A stretch of 53,927 nt of DNA from contig JAEUVO010000010.1 of NCBI GenBank assembly GCA_016786885.1, positions 1-53,927 of the forward strand, written 5' to 3'. Shown here piece by piece: positions 46,845-53,927 of the stretch. Made by a program: the position numbers and the translations under genes. Positions within the stretch are counted from its first letter, which is position 1. Each line of letters starts with the position of its first letter. Source of the stretch: Chitinophagaceae bacterium (lineage in GTDB: Bacteria; Bacteroidota; Bacteroidia; Chitinophagales; Chitinophagaceae). The notes beneath the pieces were generated by a model. The model saw only the letters and a program-made list of their open reading frames with translations, was not told the DNA's origin and ran no database searches.

Positions 46845-47191
46845 TATTTATCATAAGTACAGGAATTGGTTGTTTGCTGAAACCCTTGTCTGGCAAGGGA
46901 TTAGTAGAACTACGAGATTTGTCTCACAGCTAAAAAAAACGACTGAAATGCTTGCAAAAACTGGTTGACTGATATACCTTTACACCTGCTTCACTTATCT
47001 GATCCTCCCATCCTTCGAAATTCACACTTAAATCCTTTATTTAGACAGGCTCTTATCTGGTACAGCAATTTGTTGTCTGTATACATTTAATATATAACCA
47101 GTTGCCAATCTCCTCGTAAAGACTTTTGTATCCTTCTTCTGTGGTAAGCCAAACCAATTTCGAACCTTTTTTAAACTTAAAAACTCGAAGC
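46845..47191. other. 347-bp intergenic region between uvrA and the T9SS adhesin-like gene
   Basis: Contains a GC hairpin after uvrA (CCCTTG 46883-46888 and CAAGGG 46894-46899, no T-tract), a promoter candidate at 46952-46982, and an A/T-rich leader of about 200 bp before the ATG. The leader has no recognised RNA element; a TTG-started frame crosses it in frame with the gene but has no signal-peptide character. No other gene is seen. Confidence 0.5.
46952..46982 (+). promoter_or_regulatory. Promoter candidate for the T9SS adhesin-like gene
   Basis: TTG (46952-46954), a 20-nt spacer, and TACCTTTA (46975-46982), one mismatch from TAnnTTTG. It would give a leader of about 200 nt. Confidence 0.4.
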
Positions 47192-49924
47192 ATGAAAAAG
47201 ATTTTACAAGGAACAAAAGCATTGGCAATTGTACTGCTGCTTATGATGACGGCAACAATGGTAAATGCACAGAAAACAGCAGTTGCTAGCGGTAACTGGA
47301 GTTTACCTGCTACATGGTCACCTTTAGGAGTACCAGGTGCTGGTGATAACGTTATCATTAACGATGGAATCAACGTTACGGTAGATGTTGCAGCATCATG
47401 CGCCAGCTTAACCATTAACGGTGGTGCAAATGCAAATACTATTACAATCAACAGTGGAATTACGTTAAATGTAACTACGTCTGGTGGTGGAACCGGAGCA
47501 ATAACCTATGGCGCACCAACTGATGGTACCAGTGACAAGATCATTACATTAGCATCTGCTACATCAGTTTTGAACTGTGTTTCCATAACGATGCCTGATC
47601 TCGTAACGGCAAATGATAACACCATCCTGAATGTAAATGCCGGTACTGTAACTGTTTCAGGCAATCTTACTATGAATGCAAATGCGGCTGGGGAAAACTC
47701 TGTAGCTGTTACTACTGGTACGCTTAACTTAGGCGGATCTTTTAGCACTACCGGAGATTTTACAAATAACACAGGGTCTATTATAAATTACAATGGAGCT
47801 GCACAAACAGTACGTGGAGCTACTTATAGCAATCTGGTACTTTCAGGCAGCGGAGCAAAAACAACTACCGGTGTAACAGTAAATGATAAATTAACTGTTG
47901 GTGGTACAGCTACTGTAGGGAATGCGATAACATACAATACTGCAATTCTTGAGTATAACGGTACTGCAGCTCAAACTGTATCATTAAATGAGTTTGCTGC
48001 TTCTACTTCAAATATTTCCGAAGTCATTATTAATAATACAAGCGGGGTAACAATAGGCGCTGCCAGAACCTTGAATGGCAATCTTACACTTACCGCAGGA
48101 ACATTAGCTGCAGGAACAAACCTGACCATGGGATCAGGTGGAACGCCGATAATTTCTGTAAACGGAGGTAGTATGACCGGAACACTTCAGAGTGGAAACG
48201 ATTATGACGTGGATTATACAGCGGGCTCACAAACTACAGGTGGGGAGCTATCTGGTACGGGGTTAAGAAATATTGATTTGAATCTAACAGCAGCAACAGA
48301 TGTAATAACACTTGATCAAAACCGTTCTCCTGATGGTGATATTACTCTAGGGCAGGGCATACTTGATCTGGGTTCATTTACAATTAATCGTTCAGGGGTC
48401 GGAGGTACGCTTGATGTAACTAATGGTGCTACTTTAAGGATTGGAGGCACAAACTCTTTTCCTACTAATTATAGTAGTCATGTAATGGGCGGCACTAGCG
48501 CCACAGTTGATTATGCCGGAACAGCCCAATCCGTTATTGACCTTGCTGGTGGTGAGAATTATACAATACTCATCTTATCTGGTTCTGGTGTTAAAACATT
48601 AGCGGCAAGTATCACTGTAGAAGTTCTTTTATCAATTCAGGGTACTGCTACTTTAGCTGGTTCAGCAGTGACATATAGTACAGCAGATCTTGAGTATAAA
48701 GGCTCAGCTTCTCAAACTACGTCTAATCTCGAATTCCCTGCTGCAATGGGTGCAGATGTTATAATTAATAATGCAGCCGGCGTAATATTGAACGGGGCTA
48801 AAACGTTGAGTGGAACTCTTACTCTTACAAGTGGATTGTTGACTACAACTGCTACCAATCTGCTTATTTTCCCCGATGGGTTCACTACAGTGAACGGCGC
48901 TTCAAATGCTTCATTTGTAAATGGCCCGGTAAGAAAAAATGGTAACGATGCCTTTACATTCCCGGTTGGTAAGGGAAGTCTGTATTCTCCTTTAACTATA
49001 ACAGCGCCGGATAATACAGGCGATGGGTTTACCTGTGAATATTTCAGGGCAAGCGGAACAGGTCTTGGCGGTATCACTTCACCAGGTTTGACACAAGTAA
49101 GTAACTGTGAATACTGGGATTTAGACGAGTCTGCAGATGCCGGTGGTAATACCTCAATCAGCGTAACGGTTAACTGGTATGCCGGCAGCGGATGCGGGTC
49201 TAATTATATTACCAATTACCTTACAATTACATTGGCTCATTTTAACGGAGTAAGCTGGGATAGCCATGCTGGTACCCCTTCTGGTAATAACACGACAGGA
49301 TCTATTATAAGAACAGGTGTAACAGTGTTTAGCCCTTTCACTCTCGGATCAACCAATTTGAACGAAAACCCATTACCAGTTAACTTCAGCGATGTAAAAG
49401 CATTTGAAAAAGGTACTGGTGTTCAAATAGAGTGGACCAACCTGACTGAAAAAGACCTGGTTAGCTATATAGTTGAACGTTCTGCTAATGGCCGTGACTT
49501 TACTGAGATTGCACAAGTGGCTCCAAGAAGCAACCAGGCAGATAAAGAAAGCTATACCAGCTTTGATGCTTCTCCAATGGCCGGTGCTAATTTCTATCGT
49601 ATTAAAGTGCTGGAAATAGACGGTAAAGTGATCTATAGCAAACTGCTGAAAGTGGATATTGGCAGGATCACAAAAGGAATCTCTATATATCCAAACCCTG
49701 TTGCAGGTAAAGAAGTAACTGTTGGCTTCAGCGCTATAAAAGGCCAATACACCCTGCGTATTATTAACGCTGCGGGACAAGAAGTGTTTACACAACGCTT
49801 AAGTCATCCGGGTGGTAATATTTCCCAGGCTGTTATTCTTCCTTCTTCTGTAAGATCAGGTATCTATAATATGCTGATCACCGGAGATAATTACAAGGAA
49901 ACAAAAATGTTCGTAGTACAATAA
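47192..49924 (+). CDS. Repetitive beta-rich surface protein with T9SS sorting domain
   Basis: 910 residues. The start is the ATG at 47192, which opens a signal peptide (KKILQGTKALAIVLLLMMTATMVNAQ); a longer TTG frame begins at 47126. The body is Thr/Asn/Gly/Ala-rich and forms a long series of short beta turns (NVIINDGINVTVDVAAS and similar), probably a beta-helix or adhesin-like stalk. An internal repeat is clear: ILEYNGTAAQTVSLNEF with GAARTLNGNLTLTAGTL recurs about 240 residues later as DLEYKGSASQTTSNLEF with GAKTLSGTLTLTSGLL. Near residue 745 comes PLPVNFSDVKAFEKG, the common domain preceding the sorting signal, and the end (ISIYPNPVAGKEVTVGF up to ETKMFVVQ) is a type A T9SS C-terminal domain. 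Expected to be exported to the cell surface; ligand unknown. Confidence 0.85.
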   Translation: MKKILQGTKALAIVLLLMMTATMVNAQKTAVASGNWSLPATWSPLGVPGAGDNVIINDGINVTVDVAASCASLTINGGANANTITINSGITLNVTTSGGGTGAITYGAPTDGTSDKIITLASATSVLNCVSITMPDLVTANDNTILNVNAGTVTVSGNLTMNANAAGENSVAVTTGTLNLGGSFSTTGDFTNNTGSIINYNGAAQTVRGATYSNLVLSGSGAKTTTGVTVNDKLTVGGTATVGNAITYNTAILEYNGTAAQTVSLNEFAASTSNISEVIINNTSGVTIGAARTLNGNLTLTAGTLAAGTNLTMGSGGTPIISVNGGSMTGTLQSGNDYDVDYTAGSQTTGGELSGTGLRNIDLNLTAATDVITLDQNRSPDGDITLGQGILDLGSFTINRSGVGGTLDVTNGATLRIGGTNSFPTNYSSHVMGGTSATVDYAGTAQSVIDLAGGENYTILILSGSGVKTLAASITVEVLLSIQGTATLAGSAVTYSTADLEYKGSASQTTSNLEFPAAMGADVIINNAAGVILNGAKTLSGTLTLTSGLLTTTATNLLIFPDGFTTVNGASNASFVNGPVRKNGNDAFTFPVGKGSLYSPLTITAPDNTGDGFTCEYFRASGTGLGGITSPGLTQVSNCEYWDLDESADAGGNTSISVTVNWYAGSGCGSNYITNYLTITLAHFNGVSWDSHAGTPSGNNTTGSIIRTGVTVFSPFTLGSTNLNENPLPVNFSDVKAFEKGTGVQIEWTNLTEKDLVSYIVERSANGRDFTEIAQVAPRSNQADKESYTSFDASPMAGANFYRIKVLEIDGKVIYSKLLKVDIGRITKGISIYPNPVAGKEVTVGFSAIKGQYTLRIINAAGQEVFTQRLSHPGGNISQAVILPSSVRSGIYNMLITGDNYKETKMFVVQ

Positions 49925-49947
49925 CAATTAATAGAGAACCACAATAA

Positions 49948-49979
49948 GGGCCGGCTCAGTAATGAGGCCGGCCTTTTTA
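49948..49979 (+). terminator. Terminator of the T9SS adhesin-like gene
   Basis: GGCCGGCTCA (49949-49958), GTAA loop, TGAGGCCGGCC (49963-49973; one bulged base), then TTTTTATT. Strong GC stem. The minus strand has no T-run, so it does not serve the convergent Kelch gene. Confidence 0.85.
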
Positions 49980-50018
49980 TTGAGAGTAACTGGCTGGTAA
50001 AAGCAGTCGGGCAGTTCT

Positions 50019-51947
50019 TTATTGTTTAATGAATTTTTGCTGCAGCAGACCATCAGCATTTATTACTGACACCAGGTAAGTACCTGCAGGTAAAGTGTTC
50101 ACATCCATATTCAGGCTTATTCTTCCGGCAGCAATATGTTCAGTCATTGATCTTACTGTCAGTCCCCTCATATCTGTGATCGTCACCACTGTCTTTCCGG
50201 CTACCAGCTGATCGAAAGATAAATTCACCGATTGTACTGCGGGGTTGGGGAACAGGCTGATCAGTCCTCCTTTTTGTTTCATATCGAACTGCAGGATCTT
50301 GCTATAAGAAAAGCGGCCATCCTTATCCATCAGTTGCAGGCGATAAAATACTTTTTGGAGAGACAGGTTGTGCAGGCCATTATCAGCAAAAGCATAATTA
50401 TTCCGGTTACTGTTGCCGGCACCCGCCACATTCCCAATTATAGTAAAGCTGGTACCGTCTGTACTGCGCTGTATATTAAAATGACTGAAGTTTGTTTCCT
50501 GCTCGGCCTCCCATTTCAGGTGAGTGATATTGTTATTAAGTACACCACTAAAATGAAGCAGGTGTAATGGTAGTGGTACCTGGAAACTGCTGATCTTCCA
50601 GAGATCGTTGAGTACACCTGATGCACTGCCATCAAATCCATACCCACCAAATAACCAGAGATTACCATTCCCATCTGTCCACGATACACTGGCTGTTCTT
50701 GCACCAGATTTATTAGAAGTGTCGGGCAGGCCTTGTGTGCCATATACTCCCGGTTGATCTACCGTATTATCTCCTTTCACCCATGTCCACCTGTTGGTAG
50801 TGGGGCTATATTTCCACAGATCATTCAGGTACCCTGTGCTGCCTCCATCATAACCATACCCACCAAATAACCATAGCTCACCGCCGGCATCTGTCCAGGA
50901 ACTGCTTACATATCTTGAACCGGGTTTATTAGTTGTATTGGGAATTCCCTGCGTTCCGTACACACCAACCTGGTTAACGGTTTTATCACCGCTGATCCAT
51001 GTCCATTCGTTGGTAGCAGGGTTATACCGCCACATATCATTCAGATTGCCCGCAACTGTTTCATCATAACCGTATCCGCCAAATAACCAGAGGTTACCGC
51101 TGTTATCGGTCCAAGAAGTACTTACATAACGGGCACCTGGTTTATTGCTTGTACCGGGTACTCCTTTTGTGCCATAAACACCTGGCTGCTCAATGGTGTT
51201 ATCACCATTTACCCATGTCCAGTTGTTAGTAGCAGGATTATATTTCCACAGATCGTTCAGTATACCCGTAGAGCTGCCATCATATCCATAACCACCAAAC
51301 AACCATAAATTACCATTGGCATCTGTCCAGGTACGGCTGCCATATCTTCCCCCGGGTTTATTATTAGAATGTTCAACACCTTTTGTTCCATATACTCCTA
51401 CTTTGTCAATGGTTTTATCACCCTTTACCCATGTCCATTGATTAGTGGATGGATTGTATTTCCAGAGTGTATTTAAGAAACCAAAATCATTGTCGGTATA
51501 TCCAAAACCTCCGAAGAGCCAGAGATTATTATTGGCATCTGTCCATGAAACGCTGGCATAGGTAGCGCCGGGTTTATTAGCAGCATTGGGTGTTCCCTGT
51601 GTTCCATAGGTGCTGTATTGTTCGATGATATTACTGCCATTTACCCATGTCCAGTCATTGGTAGCAGGATCGTATTTCCAGAGATCATTCAGGTAACCCA
51701 TATCAACACTTCCATATCCCATACCACCAAACAACCAGAGGTTGCCGGTTGCATCTCTCCAGGTAGTGGAGAAGTTCCTGGCTCCGGGTTTGTTGTTGCT
51801 GCTGGTGATACCCTGTGTTCCATATTCTCCTGCCTGGTCAATAGTATTATCTCCTTTCATCCATGTCCAGGGAGTTTGGGGGTCTATTTGCGCAAATGAA
51901 AAAGAGGCGTATAGTAATAACGCAATGAAGGGTAGGGTGGTCTTCAT
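50019..51947 (-). CDS. Kelch-repeat surface protein with T9SS sorting domain
   Basis: 642 residues: signal peptide 1-19 (KTTLPFIALLLYASFSFA), then six tandem repeats of 72 residues starting at Trp27. Each has the plan WTWxxGDxT...GxYGTxG...NKPGARxxxxxWTDxxGNLWLFGGxGY...LNDLWKYxPxTN, which is a Kelch/galactose-oxidase-type blade. Six such blades close a beta-propeller. About residues 455-560 form the beta-sandwich domain often seen before the sorting signal (PLPLHLLHFSGVLNNN). The end (ISLFPNPAVQSVNLSF up to LLQQKFIKQ) is a type A T9SS C-terminal domain. It should be secreted to the cell surface. It has an excellent promoter (TTG-N20-TAAGTTTG) and is convergent with the other T9SS cargo gene. 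Binding or enzymatic activity cannot be told: the repeats lack an identifiable active site. Confidence 0.9.
   Translation of the reverse strand: MKTTLPFIALLLYASFSFAQIDPQTPWTWMKGDNTIDQAGEYGTQGITSSNNKPGARNFSTTWRDATGNLWLFGGMGYGSVDMGYLNDLWKYDPATNDWTWVNGSNIIEQYSTYGTQGTPNAANKPGATYASVSWTDANNNLWLFGGFGYTDNDFGFLNTLWKYNPSTNQWTWVKGDKTIDKVGVYGTKGVEHSNNKPGGRYGSRTWTDANGNLWLFGGYGYDGSSTGILNDLWKYNPATNNWTWVNGDNTIEQPGVYGTKGVPGTSNKPGARYVSTSWTDNSGNLWLFGGYGYDETVAGNLNDMWRYNPATNEWTWISGDKTVNQVGVYGTQGIPNTTNKPGSRYVSSSWTDAGGELWLFGGYGYDGGSTGYLNDLWKYSPTTNRWTWVKGDNTVDQPGVYGTQGLPDTSNKSGARTASVSWTDGNGNLWLFGGYGFDGSASGVLNDLWKISSFQVPLPLHLLHFSGVLNNNITHLKWEAEQETNFSHFNIQRSTDGTSFTIIGNVAGAGNSNRNNYAFADNGLHNLSLQKVFYRLQLMDKDGRFSYSKILQFDMKQKGGLISLFPNPAVQSVNLSFDQLVAGKTVVTITDMRGLTVRSMTEHIAAGRISLNMDVNTLPAGTYLVSVINADGLLQQKFIKQ
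50592..51869. repeat. Six 216-bp tandem repeats encoding the Kelch blades
   Basis: Units begin at protein positions 27, 99, 171, 243, 315 and 387, each exactly 72 codons except the last, which is cut short. The DNA of the units is visibly similar, including the shared stretch that reads NLWLFGG, so unequal crossing-over could change copy number. Confidence 0.85.
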
Positions 51948-51970
51948 ACAAGGATGGATTTGGATTCATT

Positions 51971-52001
51971 CAAACTTATAGAACAATGAACCCAAATGCA
52001 A
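51971..52001 (-). promoter_or_regulatory. Promoter of the Kelch/T9SS gene
   Basis: On the minus strand: TTG (plus positions 51999-52001), a 20-nt spacer, and TAAGTTTG (51971-51978), an exact match to the Bacteroidota consensus. The leader is about 20 nt. Confidence 0.7.
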
Positions 52002-52082
52002 TCAAAAGGGGAAATGAAAACGGAAAATCAGGATATACCCCTATTGAAAAACAGGGTTTATTATAAGGAAAAAAGACAGTAG

Positions 52083-52499
52083 TTAGCGGAGTTTATCCAA
52101 TGACTTAACCAGCTTTTCATCTTTGCGTATGCCCCTGAATGCCATGAAATAACCGATCAGCATGATAACAGGAAGCACCGCTGTTAAAGCAGGTACCGGT
52201 TTGATCAGCTTATTCATTTGCATGATGTATAAAAAGATCAAAAGTCCGGATATCAGCACACCTAATACGCAAAGCCACATTTGTTGTTTGCGGTTTTTAA
52301 AAAGGAAAATAATAATGGTAGATAAGATGAGTGATCCGCCTGTCAGTATCAGCAGGAAAAAAGTGCTGCCGGCATCCACTACGGTGCGAACAGAACTGTT
52401 TTGCTGTATCTCATCTCCAACAACAAACGGGAACATGAAACTAAAGATGGCCGCCATTGTAGTGAGTAACAACCAAAGAGTTTGCTGACGCTGGATCAT
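52083..52499 (-). CDS. DUF4293-like small membrane protein
   Basis: 138-residue protein with four hydrophobic helices: about residues 7-25 (LWLLLTTMAAIFSFMFPFVV), 42-65, 70-92 and 100-120. It opens MIQRQQTLWLLL, the typical first residues of DUF4293 proteins, a Bacteroidota family of unknown role. The C terminus is basic and cytoplasmic (RGIRKDEKLVKSLDKLR). It follows glyA on the same strand after 41 bp, so it may be in its operon. The 135-bp region downstream to the Kelch promoter contains no terminator that I can see. Confidence 0.82.
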   Translation of the reverse strand: MIQRQQTLWLLLTTMAAIFSFMFPFVVGDEIQQNSSVRTVVDAGSTFFLLILTGGSLILSTIIIFLFKNRKQQMWLCVLGVLISGLLIFLYIMQMNKLIKPVPALTAVLPVIMLIGYFMAFRGIRKDEKLVKSLDKLR

Positions 52500-52540
52500 A
52501 ACTTACTTTATTTAGTGTAACAATAATTGAAACTACAACA

Positions 52541-53818
52541 TTATCCCAATTCAGGATACAGCGGAAACTGTTGCATGAATGTTTTCACTTCTCCTTTTAC
52601 ACCAGTGATCACTGACTCATCATCTGCATTCATCAATACTTTATCAATGAAGGAAACCACTGTTTCCATATGCGATTCTTTCATACCTCTTGTAGTAACC
52701 GCAGGTACTCCCACACGGATACCAGAAGTAACAAAAGGTGATTTGTCGTCAAAAGGTACAGCATTCTTATTAAGAGTGATATGAGCTTTGTCCAGTGTTT
52801 CCTGCCCTTTCTTACCAGTCAGGTTTTTATTACGAAGGTCGATCAGCATTAAGTGATTGTCTGTACCATTACTTATAAGTTGATAACCTCTCGATACAAA
52901 TGCTTTGGCCATTGCCTGTGCATTTGCAATGACCTGCTTACCGTACGATTTAAAATCTTCAGAAAGAATTTCTCCAAAGGCCACGGCTTTTGCAGCAATG
53001 ACATGTTCCAATGGTCCGCCCTGTGAGCCCGGGAATACAGCCAGGTCAAGTAACTGGCTCATGGTTCTCAGGTTCCCTTTCGGATCTTTTATTCCCCAGG
53101 GATTTTCAAAGTCGTGACGTAGCATGATAATACCACCCCTTGGTCCACGCAGTGTTTTATGTGTGGTAGATGAAATGATATGACAATGGTCAAACGGATC
53201 GTTCAGTAACCCCGATGCAATTAAACCAGCAGGATGAGCAATATCGGCAAATACGATTGCACCGATCTCATCGGCCACTGCACGGATGCGTTTGTAATCC
53301 CAGTCGCGGCTGTAAGCAGAAGCACCACAAATGATCATTTTTGGTTTTTCAGCTCTTGCTTTTGCTTCCAGTTGTTCATAATCCACGATGCCGTCTTTAG
53401 TAACACCATAATGAAGGGCATGATAAGTTTTGCCACTGAAATTTGCCGGGCTGCCATGTGTCAGGTGCCCGCCCATACTGAGATCAAGACCTAAGAATTT
53501 TTCGCCGGGTTTCATAACGGCCAGGAAAACTGCGGCATTAGCGGAAGCTCCGCTATGTGGCTGCACATTTGCCCAGCCAGCATTAAATACTTTTTTTAGC
53601 CTGTCGATAGCAATGTTTTCGATTTCATCCACTACCTCGCAACCGCCATAGTATCGCTTGCCAGGATAACCTTCTGCATATTTGTTGGTGGGAACGGTTC
53701 CCATTGCCTGCATTACCTGCAGGGAAGTAAAATTTTCAGAGGCGATGAGCTCAATGCCGTTTCGCTGACGGTCCAGTTCCTTACGTATCAGGTCGAAAAC
53801 AAGGGTGTCTTTTTGCAT
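52541..53818 (-). CDS. glyA: Serine hydroxymethyltransferase
   Basis: PLP enzyme that interconverts serine and glycine while loading one-carbon units on tetrahydrofolate. Landmarks: [14 protein letters not shown] opening ([18 protein letters not shown]), [42 protein letters not shown] and the PLP Schiff-base Lys221 in [13 protein letters not shown]. Length 425 aa is normal. A -7-like TAATTTTG (53823-53830) ends 4 nt before the ATG, so the transcript may be leaderless. It is the last complete gene of the window, with the DUF4293 gene behind it. Confidence 0.98.
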   Translation of the reverse strand: MQKDTLVFDLIRKELDRQRNGIELIASENFTSLQVMQAMGTVPTNKYAEGYPGKRYYGGCEVVDEIENIAIDRLKKVFNAGWANVQPHSGASANAAVFLAVMKPGEKFLGLDLSMGGHLTHGSPANFSGKTYHALHYGVTKDGIVDYEQLEAKARAEKPKMIICGASAYSRDWDYKRIRAVADEIGAIVFADIAHPAGLIASGLLNDPFDHCHIISSTTHKTLRGPRGGIIMLRHDFENPWGIKDPKGNLRTMSQLLDLAVFPGSQGGPLEHVIAAKAVAFGEILSEDFKSYGKQVIANAQAMAKAFVSRGYQLISNGTDNHLMLIDLRNKNLTGKKGQETLDKAHITLNKNAVPFDDKSPFVTSGIRVGVPAVTTRGMKESHMETVVSFIDKVLMNADDESVITGVKGEVKTFMQQFPLYPELG

Positions 53819-53822
53819 GCCG

Positions 53823-53830
53823 CAAAATTA
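53823..53830 (-). promoter_or_regulatory. -7-like element directly before glyA
   Basis: Minus-strand TAATTTTG, an exact TAnnTTTG, separated from the ATG by GGC-type four bases (CGGC). A -33 TTG is not clear at 20 bp. Confidence 0.4.
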
Positions 53831-53927
53831 AGAGAGTAGAAGGAATGAACCCCGGTAAACTATTCAGGTTTTTGTTTACTGTAAAAGTGCTATTTTCGAT
53901 GGCTTTTGATTAGTTACCCCGATTAAA
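53831..53927. other. Window end, upstream of glyA
   Basis: Nearly 100 bp with no gene that I can support. It should hold the rest of the glyA promoter. No tRNA or hairpin is evident. Confidence 0.4.

Noticed and set aside
46883..46899. Hairpin after uvrA as a terminator
   Set aside because: Stem CCCTTG/CAAGGG is only 6 bp and lacks a T-run in either direction.

Overview
The window is a stretch of chromosome from a member of the Bacteroidota, most likely of the Chitinophagaceae/Chitinophagales type. The evidence is the long-tailed FtsZ, families largely restricted to that phylum (DUF6427-like, DUF4293-like), two surface proteins ending in type IX secretion (T9SS) sorting domains, promoters of the form TTG-N20-TAnnTTTG, and almost no Shine-Dalgarno sequences. 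I see no rRNA, tRNA, CRISPR array, insertion sequence or phage gene. The annotation holds 35 protein genes, one of them cut by the window edge.

Layout. 1-2.6 kb: end of the division cluster, ftsA (partial) and ftsZ, closed by a strong terminator. 2.6-7.1 kb: an exported WD40-caspase protein and, divergently, an RhlE-like DEAD-box helicase. 7.1-11.8 kb: an ABC-2 exporter pair, a TIGR01777-type SDR protein, a small metzincin gene 4 bp from an exported SH3-like gene, and a DUF3592-like membrane protein. 11.8-23.4 kb, all on the minus strand: a FadN-type beta-oxidation fusion enzyme, an exported TPR-CHAT protein, a 1280-residue AsmA/TamB-like protein and metG. 23.5-28.5 kb: a DUF4424/YARHG protein, a GH3 beta-glucosidase, a Crp/Fnr regulator and an LD-carboxypeptidase. 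28.6-31.8 kb: divergent katG and oxyR with a consensus OxyR box. 31.8-36.8 kb: two paralogous alpha/beta hydrolases around a TPR lipoprotein, then the Kup potassium transporter. 37-43 kb: an exported protein of unknown function, a DUF6427 membrane protein, purQ, and a lone DsbD-alpha lipoprotein followed by full-length dsbD. 43.1-46.8 kb: an ECF-type sigma factor and uvrA. 47.2-51.9 kb: two convergent T9SS cargo genes, one an internally repetitive adhesin-like protein, the other six Kelch-like repeats. 52-53.8 kb: a DUF4293 protein and glyA.

How the genes work together. Most of the window is housekeeping (division, translation, purine and one-carbon metabolism, DNA repair, K+ uptake) mixed with envelope and secretion functions. 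The clearest regulatory unit is oxyR-katG: the regulator keeps both redox cysteines and a 15-bp consensus box lies between the divergent genes. The Crp/Fnr gene and the GH3 gene are separated by a perfect 18-bp palindrome that could be an Fnr-type operator.

The least explained signals are: (a) two short palindromes carried in frame inside the housekeeping genes metG and uvrA, resembling in principle the Rickettsia palindromic elements; (b) two large exported proteins with intact caspase-type His/Cys dyads (WD40-caspase and TPR-CHAT) 9 kb apart; (c) a recurring arrangement in which a -7-like element ends exactly 4 nt before the ATG, suggesting leaderless mRNAs. I could not confirm a complete novel multi-gene system; these are the places to look.
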